NCBI RefSeq assembly: GCF_000314735.2
Contig: NZ_KB375270.1
Span: forward strand, 4,031,225-4,095,224
DNA: 64,000 nt
Origin: Afipia felis ATCC 53690
GTDB taxonomy: Bacteria > Pseudomonadota > Alphaproteobacteria > Rhizobiales > Xanthobacteraceae
Direction: 5' to 3'
A model generated the notes under the pieces. It did no database searches, was not told the origin of the DNA, and saw only the letters and a list, made by a program, of their open reading frames with translations. The translations under genes were made by a program, and so were the position numbers. Numbering within the stretch: the first letter of the stretch is position 1; the number at the start of each line of letters is the position of its first letter. Of the stretch, positions 1 through 10,382 are shown in pieces.

Positions 1-495
1 CGATTCATGAATCCGGCCTCCGGCGACACCTTCCAGGTCGATCTCGCGGCCGACTCTTTCATGCAAGGCGGCTGGTTTGGTCAGGGACCGGGCGAGGGTA
101 CCGTGAAACGGTTGCTGCCGGATAGCCATACCGACTTCGTGTTTGCGGTCGGCGCGGAGGAATTCGGCATCGTGCTGTGTCTCGCGCTGCTCTCGCTGTT
201 TGCCTTCATCGTGCTGCGCTCGCTGTCGCGCGCCTATGCGAGCGAGGATCTGTTCACGCGCTTCGCCGCGTCCGGACTTGCCATCATGTTCGGCACCCAG
301 GCGTGCATCAACATGGCGGTGAACCTGCATCTGATGCCCGCCAAGGGTATGACATTGCCGTTCATCTCCTATGGTGGCTCATCGATGGTGTCGCTGGCTT
401 ATGGCGTCGGGATGTTACTGGCACTGACGCGGCAGCGGCCGACCGTCGGGATAGATTCGATGGGCGCTGCGAACGCGGTGCGCGCCTACGCCTGA
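1..495 (+). CDS. ftsW: Cell-division lipid II polymerase FtsW, C-terminal part (truncated by window edge)
   Basis: The reading frame is open from base 1, so only about the last 164 residues are present; the start lies outside the window. FtsW is the SEDS-family glycosyltransferase that polymerises septal peptidoglycan in the inner membrane together with its cognate class B PBP. The visible part holds the extracellular loop with GQGPGEG and the LPDSHTDFVFAVGAEEFG stretch typical of SEDS proteins, then hydrophobic segments and the late motif MTLPFISYGGSS. The position immediately before murG fits the dcw order and favours FtsW over RodA. The stop is followed by 25 nt and then murG, so co-transcription is likely. 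Confidence 0.95.
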   Translation, partial: RFMNPASGDTFQVDLAADSFMQGGWFGQGPGEGTVKRLLPDSHTDFVFAVGAEEFGIVLCLALLSLFAFIVLRSLSRAYASEDLFTRFAASGLAIMFGTQACINMAVNLHLMPAKGMTLPFISYGGSSMVSLAYGVGMLLALTRQRPTVGIDSMGAANAVRAYA

Positions 496-520
496 GCGCA
501 CGATATGATATGATGGCGCG

Positions 521-1621
521 ATGACTGAATCCCCCCTCATATTGCTCGCCGCTGGCGGCACCGGCGGACATCTGTTCCCTGCCGAAGCGCTGGGCGCCGT
601 GCTGATGAAGCGCGGCTATCGCGTGCGCCTCGTCACCGACGAACGCGCCATGCGCTACAGCGGCCTGTTTTCCAGTGACATGATCGACGTGGTGCCGAGC
701 GACACCGTGCGCGGGCGTAATCCGCTGTCGCTTGCGCGTACGCTGGCGATGCTGTCGGCGGGCGCGGCCAAGGCGGCATTGCTGATCCGTAAATTGAAGC
801 CAGCCGCCGTCGTGGGCTTCGGTGGTTACCCGACGTTGCCGCCGCTGATGGCGGCAAAGATGCTCGGCGTACCGGCTCTCATTCACGATTCCAACGCGGT
901 GCTTGGCCGCGCCAATCGCCTGCTGTCGTCGCGCGTCAATGCGATTGCGACCTCGCTGCCGGGTGTGCTGGATCGCGATCCCGCACTTGCCGCCAAGGCG
1001 ACGACCACCGGCACGCCGATGCGTTCGAACATCCTGGCGGCTGCTGCGGTGCCTTATGCTGCGCCGGAGCGCGCGGGATCATTCCGCTTGCTCGTGGTCG
1101 GCGGCAGTCAGGGCGCGCGCGTGATGTCGGACATCGTGCCCGGCGCGATCGAGCAGTTGGAGCCTGCGTTATGGAACAGGCTGTCGCTGATCCAGCAGGT
1201 GCGCGAGGAGGACATGCCGCGGGTTCGCGCGGTCTATGAGCGCCTCAAGATTCAAGCGGAACTGGCGCCGTTCTTCAGCGACCTGCCGTCCCGGCTGGCG
1301 GCGAGCCACCTCGTGGTGTCGCGCTCCGGCGCGGGCACGGTCGCCGAGCTTGCGGCCATCGGCCGGCCTTCGATTCTGGTCCCGCTGCCGGGCGCCATCG
1401 ATCAGGACCAGTTCGCCAATGCCGGTGTGCTGGTGGACGCAGGCGGCGCGATCCGGATTCCGCAATCCGAATTCACGCCGACACGGCTCGCCGCGGAAAT
1501 TTCCGCACTGGCGGCGGAACCGCAACGGTTGGCCGAGATGGCCGCGAATGCGCGCAAAACGGGGCGGCTGGACGCCGCCGATCGGCTGGCCGATCTGGTC
1601 GTGAAAGTCGCCGGAATCTAG
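521..1621 (+). CDS. murG: UDP-GlcNAc:undecaprenyl-PP-MurNAc-pentapeptide GlcNAc transferase (MurG)
   Basis: MurG converts lipid I to lipid II on the cytoplasmic face of the inner membrane by adding GlcNAc. The 366-residue length is normal for the family. The N-terminal glycine-rich loop GGTGGH is at residues 12-17, GGSQGAR at about 194-200, and the C-terminal donor-binding region [17 protein letters not shown] at about 267-283, the expected GT-B (GT28) layout. The usual HEQN-like segment reads [13 protein letters not shown] here. It lies between ftsW and murC as in other alphaproteobacterial dcw clusters. The start is ATG at 521. Confidence 0.98.
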   Translation: MTESPLILLAAGGTGGHLFPAEALGAVLMKRGYRVRLVTDERAMRYSGLFSSDMIDVVPSDTVRGRNPLSLARTLAMLSAGAAKAALLIRKLKPAAVVGFGGYPTLPPLMAAKMLGVPALIHDSNAVLGRANRLLSSRVNAIATSLPGVLDRDPALAAKATTTGTPMRSNILAAAAVPYAAPERAGSFRLLVVGGSQGARVMSDIVPGAIEQLEPALWNRLSLIQQVREEDMPRVRAVYERLKIQAELAPFFSDLPSRLAASHLVVSRSGAGTVAELAAIGRPSILVPLPGAIDQDQFANAGVLVDAGGAIRIPQSEFTPTRLAAEISALAAEPQRLAEMAANARKTGRLDAADRLADLVVKVAGI

Positions 1622-1698
1622 CGTTCCGAGGCCGATTTAACCCTTGTCAGGGACCGCCGAAGCAAGGCATCCAAGAGGGCTATGACAAGGATATTTGC

Positions 1699-3105
1699 AT
1701 GAGACTGCCGCGCGAAATCGGGCCTATTCACTTCGTCGGTATCGGCGGCATCGGCATGAGCGGCATCGCCGAGGTGCTGTGTAATCTTGGCTACACCGTG
1801 CAGGGCTCGGACGCTGCCGAAAATGCCAACGTCGTGCGGCTGCGCGATAAGGGCATCAAGGTGTCGGTCGGCCACAAGGCGGAGAACGTCAACGGCGCGG
1901 ATGTGCTGGTCGTCTCCACCGCAATCAAGCGCGCCAATCCCGAATTGATGGCGGCGCGCGCGCAGCGCATTCCCGTGGTGCGCCGTGCGGAAATGCTCGC
2001 CGAACTGATGCGGCTGAAAAGCTGCATCGCTATCGCCGGAACCCACGGCAAGACCACCACGACCTCGATGGTTGCGACGCTGCTCGATGCAGGTGCCCTC
2101 GATCCGACCGTCATCAACGGCGGCATCATCAACGCGTACGGCACCAACGCGCGGCTCGGCGAGGGCGAGTGGATGGTGGTGGAGGCCGACGAGAGCGACG
2201 GCACGTTCCTGAAACTGCCGGTCGATGTCGCCATCGTTACCAATGTCGACCCCGAACATCTCGATCACTTCAAGACGTTTGAGGCCGTGCAGGAAGCCTT
2301 CCGGCATTTCGTCGAGGGCGTGCCGTTCTACGGCTTCGCGGTGATGTGCATCGATCACGCCGTGGTGCAGGCGCTGGTCGGCAGGATCGAGGATCGCCGC
2401 ATCATCACCTACGGCGAAAATCCGCAGGCCGATGCGCGGCTGGTCGATTTGCACCCCTTTACGGGTGGTTCGAAATTCAAGGTCGAAATCCGCCGCCGCA
2501 AGGCGGGCCCGGCGCATGTCATTTCCGATCTGGTGCTGCCGATGCCGGGCCGCCACAACGCGCTCAATGCGACGGCGGCGATCGCGGTCGCGCACGAGAT
2601 CGGCATGACGGACGAGGCCATCCGTAAGGCGCTCGCGGGCTTCGGTGGGGTCAAGCGGCGCTTCACGCGCACCGGCGAATGGAACGGCGTCACGGTCATC
2701 GACGATTACGGCCACCATCCGGTGGAGATCGCGGCGGTGCTGAAGGCGGCGCGCGACTCGACCAAGGGTCGGGTGATAGCCGTGGTGCAGCCGCATCGCT
2801 TCACGCGGCTGCAATCGCTGTTCGAGGAGTTCTGTACCTGCTTCAACGACGCCGATGCCGTGATCGTCGCCGATGTCTATCCGGCAGGTGAGGCACCGAT
2901 CCCCGGCATCGATCGCGATTCCTTCGTGCTCGGCCTGCGCGCGCATGGCCATCGCGAGGTGATCCCATTGGAGGGCGCGTCGCAATTGGCCTCCATCGTG
3001 CGCCGCATCGCGCAACCGGGCGATTTCGTCGTCTGTCTCGGCGCGGGCAGCATTTCGCAATGGGCCTACGCGCTGCCGGGTGAACTGAAGGCGCTCGACA
3101 AGTGA
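1699..3105 (+). CDS. murC: UDP-N-acetylmuramate--L-alanine ligase (MurC)
   Basis: MurC adds L-alanine to UDP-MurNAc with ATP, the first amino-acid ligation of peptidoglycan precursor synthesis in the cytosol. The protein has 468 residues. It opens with the Rossmann-type [12 protein letters not shown] (about 11-22), carries the Mur ligase P-loop GTHGKTT at 114-120, and further on [10 protein letters not shown] and the C-terminal [10 protein letters not shown] motif. The ATG at 1699 is used; about 77 nt separate it from murG. The TGA stop overlaps the GTG start of murB (GTGA), implying translational coupling. Confidence 0.98.
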   Translation: MRLPREIGPIHFVGIGGIGMSGIAEVLCNLGYTVQGSDAAENANVVRLRDKGIKVSVGHKAENVNGADVLVVSTAIKRANPELMAARAQRIPVVRRAEMLAELMRLKSCIAIAGTHGKTTTTSMVATLLDAGALDPTVINGGIINAYGTNARLGEGEWMVVEADESDGTFLKLPVDVAIVTNVDPEHLDHFKTFEAVQEAFRHFVEGVPFYGFAVMCIDHAVVQALVGRIEDRRIITYGENPQADARLVDLHPFTGGSKFKVEIRRRKAGPAHVISDLVLPMPGRHNALNATAAIAVAHEIGMTDEAIRKALAGFGGVKRRFTRTGEWNGVTVIDDYGHHPVEIAAVLKAARDSTKGRVIAVVQPHRFTRLQSLFEEFCTCFNDADAVIVADVYPAGEAPIPGIDRDSFVLGLRAHGHREVIPLEGASQLASIVRRIAQPGDFVVCLGAGSISQWAYALPGELKALDK

Positions 3106-4025
3106 GCTTCCCGGATATCAGCGCCGATCTGAAAGCTGCGATGCCCGATTTGCGCGGGCGTCTGCTTGCCAATGAATCGCTGGGTCCGCTGACATGGTTT
3201 CGCGTCGGCGGTCCGGCGCAGGTTCTGTTCACACCGGCGGATGAGGACGATCTCGCATATTTCCTCAATCATCTGCCGGCGGAGATTCCCGTCTACGTCA
3301 TCGGCGTCGGCTCGAATCTGATCGTGCGCGATGGCGGTGTGGAAGGCGTCGTCATTCGCCTGTCTCCGCGCGGCTTCGGTTCTGTCATGGCGGAAGGTGA
3401 CACGGTTCGTGCGGGCACCGCGGCGCTCGACAAGCGCGTGGCGGAAGCGGCGGCCGCAGCGAATATCGGCGGGCTCGAATTCTATTTCGGCATTCCCGGC
3501 TCGATCGGCGGTGCGTTGCGCATGAATGCGGGCGCCAACGGCGGTGAGACCAAGGACGTCCTGGTCGAGGCGCGTGGTGTCGCGCGCAGCGGCGACAAGG
3601 TGACGTTCAGCAATGCAGAGATGAAGTTTGTCTATCGCAGCCACGGCGTCGATCCCTCGATCATCTTCACCTCGGCGCTGTATCGCGGCATCATCACTGA
3701 CCCAGAAGCGATCCGTGCACGCATGAATGACGTGCAGCAGCATCGCGAAACCGCGCAGCCGATCCGCGAGAAGACCGGCGGTTCGACCTTCAAGAATCCG
3801 CCGGGTCACAGCTCATGGAAGCTGATCGATGCGGCAGGCATGCGCGGCTTCCGCGTCGGCGGCGCGCAAGTCTCGGAGATGCACTGCAACTTCCTCATCA
3901 ATACCGGCGATGCCACGGCCAGCGATATCGAGACGCTGGGCGAGACGGTGCGTGAGCGCGTAAAGGCGCAGTCCGGCATCGAACTGCACTGGGAAATCAA
4001 GCGGATCGGCGTTCCTGCGAAGTAA
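3102..4025 (+). CDS. murB: UDP-N-acetylenolpyruvoylglucosamine reductase (MurB)
   Basis: MurB is the FAD enzyme that reduces UDP-GlcNAc-enolpyruvate to UDP-MurNAc with NADPH. The 307-residue protein shows the FAD-binding segments [12 protein letters not shown] (about 69-80) and [20 protein letters not shown] (about 129-148), and the catalytic serine in GGSTFKNP (Ser228), which marks a type II (short-loop) MurB. It starts at GTG 3102, overlapping the murC stop by four bases, so it probably depends on murC translation. The next gene downstream is on the opposite strand, which interrupts the plus-strand dcw series. Confidence 0.98.
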   Translation: MSFPDISADLKAAMPDLRGRLLANESLGPLTWFRVGGPAQVLFTPADEDDLAYFLNHLPAEIPVYVIGVGSNLIVRDGGVEGVVIRLSPRGFGSVMAEGDTVRAGTAALDKRVAEAAAAANIGGLEFYFGIPGSIGGALRMNAGANGGETKDVLVEARGVARSGDKVTFSNAEMKFVYRSHGVDPSIIFTSALYRGIITDPEAIRARMNDVQQHRETAQPIREKTGGSTFKNPPGHSSWKLIDAAGMRGFRVGGAQVSEMHCNFLINTGDATASDIETLGETVRERVKAQSGIELHWEIKRIGVPAK

Positions 4026-4029
4026 CTGC

Positions 4030-4809
4030 CTATGATCCGCCTATCACGCGGATCGTCTCGACAATCGGCGCGGGCGAGAGATGGAATGCGCCGTAGAACG
4101 GATATTCCTGAAATGCCACCAGGCTGAGCGTGATGACCGCGGCGCTCGCAAAGACGATGAGCGCGGTCGTCATCGCGCGCCGCCGCTCGAGATGAACCAG
4201 CGCGATGGAGATTTCTGTGATCAGGCCGAGTACGATCACCACGATCCATTTCAGATCATTGGTGTGGTCGGAGGCGATCGCGAGGCGCTCGGTGCGTGCG
4301 TTGCCGGCGCGCACCGCCGCGTTCAGAAGTGCGGCATGGACCGCGCCGCCGGAGGATTTCGCAATGCTGGGATCGCTGATCTTTCGCAGCAATTCGTCAT
4401 AGGCGGCCGAAGTGCGCGCGGAGCCGTGACCCTCCGTCATCGCGGGCCATTCGTCGACGGTCACGGATGTCGCATAGGTTTTCAATGCGTCGCGGATCGC
4501 GGCCATGTCGGCGAGTGCTGCGACACTCAACGTATAGACGTTGCGCAGTTCGCCGGCTTCGGTTTGCACCGCCTTGTAAGCTTGGCGGCTGCGGTCGGCG
4601 ATGTCGTTAGCAAGGAAGCCCGCGAGCAACGCGAACAGGATGGCGGACGCATTGAAGAACGGCGCGACGATGCCGGTCAACGACTGCATCTGGCGACTGA
4701 GCGGCGAACTGAAAATGAGGATGCGCAAGGCAATGACAACGCCGAAATACAGCGCGGCGAGCGTCAGGAAAATGCCCAGGGGCGGCAGTTCGAGCCAGGC
4801 TCTAATCAT
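4030..4809 (-). CDS. DUF4239-like membrane protein inside the dcw cluster
   Basis: This 259-residue protein has hydrophobic segments near residues 10-30 and 50-70 and two more in the C-terminal third (about 185-205 and 215-235), with a soluble stretch in between. The layout, and phrases such as NASAILFALLAGFLANDI, resemble the DUF4239 (bestrophin-like) family; its function is unknown. It is encoded on the opposite strand between murB (ends 4025) and ddlB (starts 4974), five bases from the murB stop and facing it convergently. That position breaks the otherwise unidirectional dcw run, so ddlB probably needs its own promoter. The family call is from memory of the motif pattern and is moderate. 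Confidence 0.7.
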   Translation of the reverse strand: MIRAWLELPPLGIFLTLAALYFGVVIALRILIFSSPLSRQMQSLTGIVAPFFNASAILFALLAGFLANDIADRSRQAYKAVQTEAGELRNVYTLSVAALADMAAIRDALKTYATSVTVDEWPAMTEGHGSARTSAAYDELLRKISDPSIAKSSGGAVHAALLNAAVRAGNARTERLAIASDHTNDLKWIVVIVLGLITEISIALVHLERRRAMTTALIVFASAAVITLSLVAFQEYPFYGAFHLSPAPIVETIRVIGGS

Positions 4810-4973
4810 GATGACAATCGCTGTTCGGCAAGCTGCGCGGCACGCGCCGCGAGGTGGAATCGGATGGCCGGAATCTACATGCAGAATGCGTTCGCGCGAA
4901 CCCCTTCGCGCCGGCTTCCACCCCTTGGTCGCTTCCGCAAATCAGCGTAGTGAGGAGCAATCAAGGAGCTAAA

Positions 4974-5900
4974 ATGGCTGCATCCAAACATGTCGCTGTC
5001 CTGATGGGCGGATGGTCTTCGGAACGGGAAGTCTCGTTGCGGTCCGGCGCGGCCTGCGCCGCTGCGCTCGAGAGCAGGGGATATCGCGTCACGCGCATCG
5101 ACGTGCAGCGCGACATCGCAACCGTGCTCGCCGGATTGAAGCCGGATGTCGCGTTCATGGCGCTGCACGGGCGGCCGGGTGAGGACGGCACCATTCAGGG
5201 TGTGCTGGAGACGCTTGCGATTCCCTATACCCATTCCGGCGTGCTGGCGTCCTCGCTCGCCATGCAGAAGGATCTCGCCAAGACGGTGATGGCGACGGCC
5301 GGCGTGCCGGTTGCGGAAGGATTGACGCTGTCACGTGCCGAAATCGCCAAGGACCACGTAATGAAGCCGCCTTACGTCATCAAGCCGGTGGCGGATGGCT
5401 CCAGTGTCGGCGTTTTCATCGTCACCGAGGAGCACGCCCATCCGCCGCAGGAGCTTTTCCGGGACGACTGGCCACACGGCGACCGCCTGCTGGTGGAAAA
5501 ATACGTCGCCGGGCGGGAACTGACCTGTGCCGTCATCAAGGGCGAGCCCAGCGAGGTCACTGAAATTGTTCCTCTGCTAAAATTCTATGATTACGAGGCA
5601 AAGTATTCAAAAGGCGCATCAAAACACGTTCTGCCTGCACCTATTTTACCCTTTGTTTACCAGGAAGTCCGAAGGTTGACGCTGGCCGCGCATGTGTCGC
5701 TTGGCTGCCGGGGTGTGAGTAGGGCGGACTTCCGCTACGACGATCGCATCGAGGGGACGGGGGGACTCGTCTGTCTCGAGGTGAATACCCAGCCCGGTAT
5801 GACCGAGACGTCACTTGTTCCAGAGCTTGCAGGATATGCGGGCGTTGCATTTGACGAGTTGGTTCAATGGATGGTGGAGGACGCCTCTCTCGATCGGTGA
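4974..5900 (+). CDS. ddlB: D-alanine--D-alanine ligase
   Basis: Ddl makes the D-Ala-D-Ala dipeptide for the muropeptide stem. The protein from ATG 4974 has 308 residues, the normal length for DdlB. The N-terminus reads VAVLMGGWSSEREVSLRSG, the central part is an ATP-grasp domain (YVIKPVADGSSVGVFIV, then LLVEKYVAGRELTC), and the C-terminal metal-binding end is LEVNTQPGMTETS. The frame is open upstream to 4854, but AAGGAG at 4963-4968 places the start at 4974. The 3' end overlaps ftsQ by 34 nt. Its promoter is probably in the 164-nt gap left by the inverted gene before it. Confidence 0.97.
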   Translation: MAASKHVAVLMGGWSSEREVSLRSGAACAAALESRGYRVTRIDVQRDIATVLAGLKPDVAFMALHGRPGEDGTIQGVLETLAIPYTHSGVLASSLAMQKDLAKTVMATAGVPVAEGLTLSRAEIAKDHVMKPPYVIKPVADGSSVGVFIVTEEHAHPPQELFRDDWPHGDRLLVEKYVAGRELTCAVIKGEPSEVTEIVPLLKFYDYEAKYSKGASKHVLPAPILPFVYQEVRRLTLAAHVSLGCRGVSRADFRYDDRIEGTGGLVCLEVNTQPGMTETSLVPELAGYAGVAFDELVQWMVEDASLDR

Positions 5901-6841
5901 GACAGACGCAATCGCGTTCTGCCCCGGTGCGGAAGGCTGCTGCCCCGTCCCGTGACGCCATGGCTTCGACGCGCCGCTACGTTTTCGAGCCGGAGCGCGA
6001 GGAAAATCCCAACGGCTTTTTCGCCAGACTGGAACGTCGCCTGCCGCGAGGTCTCGGCGTTACCGCGACGGTAGTGCTGCTGATCGGCGCCGGCCTGTTC
6101 GGCGTCGTCCGGGGTGGTCATGCCGACAACGTCGTCACGGCTTTTCAGGATACCCGCAACGCACTTGCCAACGCCGTTGGTTTCCGAATCACGGACGTGG
6201 CGATCTCTGGCCGCAAGCAATTGACCCAGGACGAAATTCTCGCGGTCGGCGGCGTCAATGGCCGCTCCTCGCTGCTGTTCCTCGATGCCGCGACGGTGCG
6301 CGATCGCCTGAAGGGTGATCCGTGGATCGCGGATGCGACCGTGCAGAAGCTTTATCCCGGCCGCCTGCAGATCGATATCACCGAGCGTAAGCCCTATGCG
6401 TTGTGGCAGCAGGAAGGCCGTCTGTCCGTGATCGCGGAAGATGGTACCGTGCTCGAGCCTTATGTCGCCAACCGCTTCAATCTTCTGCCGCTGGTGGTGG
6501 GCGATGGCGCACAGGAGCGCGCTCATGCGTTCCTCGATCTGCTCGCGAACTATCCGAACATCCGCAACCAGACCCGCGCCATCATTCTGGTCGGCGATCG
6601 GCGCTGGAACCTGCGCCTGACCAACGGAATTGACGTGCGGCTGCCGGAAACCGGCACCGAGACGGCGCTTGCCACGCTGGTCAAGCTCGACAGCGACGAA
6701 CAGCTCCTTTCCCGCGATATCACCTCCATCGATATGCGTCTGCCCGACCGGGTGACGGTGCGGCTGTCGGAAGATGCTGCCAAGGCCCGTGCGGACGCGA
6801 TCGCCGCCAGCAAGTCGAAGCGCAAGGCAGGTGACGCATGA
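5867..6841 (+). CDS. ftsQ: Cell-division protein FtsQ
   Basis: FtsQ is a bitopic inner-membrane divisome protein that links early and late division proteins through FtsB/FtsL. The 324-residue protein has a cytoplasmic N-terminal tail, one transmembrane helix (about residues 60-82), then a POTRA domain (FRITDVAISGRKQLTQDEIL onwards) followed by the FtsQ beta domain. The start at ATG 5867 lies inside ddlB; a later start near ATG 5960 (MASTRRYVF) is possible and would remove the overlap. The gene ends with an ATGA junction to ftsA, so the two are translationally coupled. Confidence 0.95.
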   Translation: MDGGGRLSRSVRQTQSRSAPVRKAAAPSRDAMASTRRYVFEPEREENPNGFFARLERRLPRGLGVTATVVLLIGAGLFGVVRGGHADNVVTAFQDTRNALANAVGFRITDVAISGRKQLTQDEILAVGGVNGRSSLLFLDAATVRDRLKGDPWIADATVQKLYPGRLQIDITERKPYALWQQEGRLSVIAEDGTVLEPYVANRFNLLPLVVGDGAQERAHAFLDLLANYPNIRNQTRAIILVGDRRWNLRLTNGIDVRLPETGTETALATLVKLDSDEQLLSRDITSIDMRLPDRVTVRLSEDAAKARADAIAASKSKRKAGDA

Positions 6842-8160
6842 GCGGCTTCGATCGCACCCAGACGCCGAAGACACGCCAGATGCCGCCGAACAAGACGGCG
6901 CTGGTGGCGGCGCTCGACATCGGATCGAGCAAGATCGCCTGCCTGATCGCACGGCTGAAACCCTGTTCGCCGAGCGAGACGTTGCGCGGCCGCACCCATG
7001 CGATCGAACTGATCGGCATGAGCCACATCCAGTCGCGCGGCATTAAGGCTGGCGCGGTGTCCGACCTCAACGAATGCGAACACGCGGTCCGCCATGCGGT
7101 GGCGCTGGCCGAGCGGATGGCGCGAGTCCGTGTCGAATCGGTTCTGCTGTCGATGTCGTCGGGCCGCCTTAGCGGACAGTTGATGGAAGCGGCGGCCGAA
7201 CTGCGCCAGGGCGCGGTGACGCAATCGGATATCGACCGCATCGTCTGTGCCGGCATGCATCACGCGACCGGGGAGGGACGGACTGTCCTTCACACGTTGC
7301 CGGTCGGCTATTCGCTCGATGGCGTGAAAGGCGTGCGTGATCCGCGCGGTATGATCGCCCGTCATTTTGGCGTCGACATGAATGTCGTCACCGCCGACCT
7401 CTCGGCCGCGCGCAACCTGATGCTTGTCGTCGAGCGCTGTCATCTCAACGTCGAAGCCGTGGCTGCCGCGCCTTACGTCGCGGGTCTTGCCGTGCTGACC
7501 GATGACGAGAGCGATCTCGGCGCTGCCGTGGTCGACATGGGTGCGGGTACGACAACCATTGCAACCTATTCCAACGGACAGTTCGTGCATGCGTCGGGCT
7601 TCGCGCTCGGCGGGCAGCATGTCACCATGGATCTGGCGCGCGGACTTGGGGTCTGCATTGCGGATGCCGAGCGAATCAAGACGTTATATGGCACGGTACT
7701 GACCGGTGGCGTCGACGCGCGCGAGACGCTGAGTGTTCCGGCTGCGGACGATTACGAGCGCGATGCGCCGCAGATTGTCACCCGCGCGACGATCGCGAAC
7801 ATCGTCAAGCAGCGGGTCGAGGAGATTTTCGAGATGGTCCGCGATCGGCTGGCACAGTCCCCGTTTGCAGGCGAACCTCGCGCGCAGGTCGTGCTGACCG
7901 GCGGTGCTTCGCAACTGACCGGACTTCCCGATCTGGCAGGCCGCATTCTCGGCCGTCCCGTGCGCATCGGCCGCCCCCTCGGATTCGGCAAGGTGCCGGG
8001 CGAGGCGAAGAGCGCGTCGTTCGCGGTGCCGGCAGGTCTGCTGGTTTATCCGCAATTCGCACACCTCGAATATATCGAACCGCGGCACACGCGGCACCTC
8101 ATGACAGGGACCAACGGTTATTTCGGAAAGGTCGGACGATGGCTTCGCGAGGGCTTCTGA
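6838..8160 (+). CDS. ftsA: Cell-division actin-like protein FtsA
   Basis: FtsA is an actin-family ATPase that tethers FtsZ filaments to the membrane. The 440-residue protein begins its ATPase domain with AALDIGSSKIACLIA, has the phosphate-2 motif AVVDMGAGTTTIA and the adenosine motif VVLTGGASQLTGLPDLA. The last residues (GYFGKVGRWLREGF) form a short amphipathic helix, consistent with the membrane-targeting sequence of FtsA. Its ATG overlaps the ftsQ stop. About 80 nt separate it from the ftsZ start. Confidence 0.98.
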   Translation: MSGFDRTQTPKTRQMPPNKTALVAALDIGSSKIACLIARLKPCSPSETLRGRTHAIELIGMSHIQSRGIKAGAVSDLNECEHAVRHAVALAERMARVRVESVLLSMSSGRLSGQLMEAAAELRQGAVTQSDIDRIVCAGMHHATGEGRTVLHTLPVGYSLDGVKGVRDPRGMIARHFGVDMNVVTADLSAARNLMLVVERCHLNVEAVAAAPYVAGLAVLTDDESDLGAAVVDMGAGTTTIATYSNGQFVHASGFALGGQHVTMDLARGLGVCIADAERIKTLYGTVLTGGVDARETLSVPAADDYERDAPQIVTRATIANIVKQRVEEIFEMVRDRLAQSPFAGEPRAQVVLTGGASQLTGLPDLAGRILGRPVRIGRPLGFGKVPGEAKSASFAVPAGLLVYPQFAHLEYIEPRHTRHLMTGTNGYFGKVGRWLREGF

Positions 8161-8241
8161 TGACACCGAACGACTTCATTCCATCAACGTCTTCGGCGCT
8201 GCGCCGAAGTGAAAGCGCGCACGCGTAACGAGAGGCATCCC

Positions 8242-10002
8242 ATGACCATCAATCTTCAAAAACCCGACATTCGCGAGCTGAAGCCGCGAATCACTGTGTT
8301 CGGCGTCGGCGGCGCGGGCGGTAATGCCGTCAACAACATGATCACGGCTGGCCTCGAGGGTGTCGACTTCGTCGTCGCCAACACCGATGCGCAGGCGCTG
8401 ACGATGTCGAAGGCGGAGCGCCTCGTGCAGATGGGCACGCAGGTGACGCAGGGCCTCGGCGCAGGTTCGCAGCCGGATGTCGGTGCGGCCGCGGCACAGG
8501 AAGTGATCGACGAGATCAAGGATCATCTGTCGGGCGCAAACATGGTGTTCGTCACCGCCGGCATGGGCGGCGGCACCGGCACCGGCGCTGCTCCGGTGAT
8601 CGCGGCGACTGCGCGCGAGATGGGCATCCTCACCGTCGGCGTCGTCACCAAGCCGTTCCACTTCGAAGGCCAGCGCCGCATGCGCACGGCCGAGCACGGC
8701 ATCATCGAGTTGCAGAAGGTGGTGGACACGCTTCTGATCATCCCGAATCAGAACCTGTTCCGGGTGGCCAACGAAAAGACCACCTTCGCCGACGCCTTCG
8801 CGATGGCAGATCAGGTGCTGTATTCGGGCGTTGCCTGCATCACCGACCTGATGGTCAAGGAAGGCCTCATCAATCTCGACTTCGCCGACGTCCGCGCGGT
8901 GATGAAGGAGATGGGCAAGGCGATGATGGGCACCGGCGAATCGACGGGCGAGAAGCGCGCGCTGGCCGCCGCCGAAGCCGCGATCGCCAATCCGCTGATC
9001 GATGATTCCTCGATGCGTGGTGCCCGTGGCCTGCTGGTCTCGATCACCGGCGGCAAGGACCTCACGCTGTTCGAAGTCGACGAAGCGGCGACCCGCATCC
9101 GCGAGGAAGTCGATGCCGACGCCAACATCATCGTCGGCGCGACCTTCGACGAGGCGCTCGACGGCCTGATCCGCGTCTCGGTGGTCGCCACCGGTATCGA
9201 CAAGGAAGTCGCGTCCAAGGCGACGCCTGCTACGGCCCCTGCGGCCGCTGCCTCGACCGGCAGCCCGGAAAACCGTCTCGCCGAACTCACCGCGCGTCTG
9301 CGTGCCGATAACATGCGCGTCGCAGAGCGGATCCAGAAGGCCGAAGCTGCTGCTCCGGCCGCAGCTCCTGCACCAGGGACCCGTGCGACGGCCGAGCAGA
9401 TCGACCGCGCCGCGCTCGCTGCGATCGCGGAAGCTGTGTCGCCTGCGCCGCCGGCCGCGCCTGCGGCTGCGTCCTACGGCGATGTCAGCATCCGCCCGAT
9501 CCCGCCGAAGCCGTCGCTGTTCCCGGAAAAGGAAGAACCGATGGAACTGCATGAGCCGGCTCCTGCGGCCGCGTTCATTCCGCCGTCCGCTGAGCGGGTT
9601 CCGCTTCGCGCACCGCGCATGCCGAATTTCGATGAGCTGCCGATGCCGGCCCAGAACGAGATTCGCAAGGCTCGCGGTGACATCCGGGAGGAGCATCCTC
9701 ACAAGACCCGAACCTCGCTGCTGCAGCGCCTCGCCAATGTTGGCCTCGGCCGCCGCGACGAGGCGCATGAGGCTCCGATCGCCGCCCGCTCGTCCGGTCC
9801 GGCCATGCCGCAGATGCCGCCGCTGCCTGAGCGCAAGCAGCAGCGTCCGAATCCGGCGAGCATGGGCGAGCCGGTGTCCGAGTACGGACGCCGCCCGGCG
9901 CCTCAGGGCCTCGACCAGCATGGTCGTCCGGCTCCGGCGGCTCCCGCTTCTGTGGATGACCACCTGGACATCCCGGCGTTTCTGCGTCGTCAGGCCAACT
10001 GA
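8242..10002 (+). CDS. ftsZ: Cell-division tubulin homologue FtsZ, long C-terminal linker form
   Basis: FtsZ is the GTPase that forms the Z-ring. With ATG 8242 the protein has 586 residues, much longer than the roughly 380 of E. coli. The GTPase core carries [13 protein letters not shown] (about 21-33) and the tubulin signature GGGTGTGA (109-116). After about residue 320 comes an Ala/Pro-rich linker of some 240 residues, then the conserved C-terminal peptide [10 protein letters not shown] that binds FtsA. Long linkers are usual in Rhizobiales. The frame stays open upstream to a GTG at 8209, but GAGAGG before 8242 and family alignment favour the ATG. A strong terminator follows. Confidence 0.98.
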   Translation: MTINLQKPDIRELKPRITVFGVGGAGGNAVNNMITAGLEGVDFVVANTDAQALTMSKAERLVQMGTQVTQGLGAGSQPDVGAAAAQEVIDEIKDHLSGANMVFVTAGMGGGTGTGAAPVIAATAREMGILTVGVVTKPFHFEGQRRMRTAEHGIIELQKVVDTLLIIPNQNLFRVANEKTTFADAFAMADQVLYSGVACITDLMVKEGLINLDFADVRAVMKEMGKAMMGTGESTGEKRALAAAEAAIANPLIDDSSMRGARGLLVSITGGKDLTLFEVDEAATRIREEVDADANIIVGATFDEALDGLIRVSVVATGIDKEVASKATPATAPAAAASTGSPENRLAELTARLRADNMRVAERIQKAEAAAPAAAPAPGTRATAEQIDRAALAAIAEAVSPAPPAAPAAASYGDVSIRPIPPKPSLFPEKEEPMELHEPAPAAAFIPPSAERVPLRAPRMPNFDELPMPAQNEIRKARGDIREEHPHKTRTSLLQRLANVGLGRRDEAHEAPIAARSSGPAMPQMPPLPERKQQRPNPASMGEPVSEYGRRPAPQGLDQHGRPAPAAPASVDDHLDIPAFLRRQAN

Positions 10003-10026
10003 TTTTTGTAACAATCGACCCTTGCG

Positions 10027-10058
10027 AATGCCCCGGCCGAAAGCCGGGGCATTTTCGT
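10027..10058 (+). terminator. Rho-independent terminator after ftsZ
   Basis: An 11-bp perfect stem (10027-10037 with 10043-10053, core CCCCGGC/GCCGGGG) with a 5-nt loop is followed by TTTCG. It lies 24 nt after the ftsZ stop and closes the dcw transcript. Confidence 0.85.
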
Positions 10059-10382
10059 ATCGGGGCGGGATGCTCTCACATCAGTTTCACAACCTTTTGA
10101 TTCGGAAAGGGAAAAAGATGTGATCGAACAGAAGGCCGGGTAGCGGGGACTTGTTCAATTGTGGCAGGATCGCGCGTCAGATGCGGCGTCTTTGGGGTAA
10201 CAATCGGTAAACAACCGTGAGTGGCGCCGGTCGCTGCAATGAGTAAGGTCCAAACCACGTTGGGGGGACTTCGGGAATCACTGGCCGGTTTTCTGGCCTC
10301 CATGCCGCGAAATCGAGACCTGCGGGGATGTAGGTCTCATGTGCGCATTTCCTGGGGTCTGTTAAGTTAGGTGAAGGCGGGG
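10059..10382 (+). other. Intergenic region ftsZ-lpxC without a recognised gene
   Basis: This stretch of about 320 bases has no ORF with a convincing ribosome binding site. It follows the ftsZ terminator, so the lpxC promoter must lie here. I could not assign -35 and -10 boxes with confidence. Confidence 0.6.

Noticed and set aside
1618..3060. A 480-residue minus-strand frame over murC
   Set aside because: Shadow of murC on the opposite strand; no family resemblance.
8176..10014. A 612-residue minus-strand frame over ftsZ
   Set aside because: Complete antisense of ftsZ, arginine-rich shadow composition, no motif.
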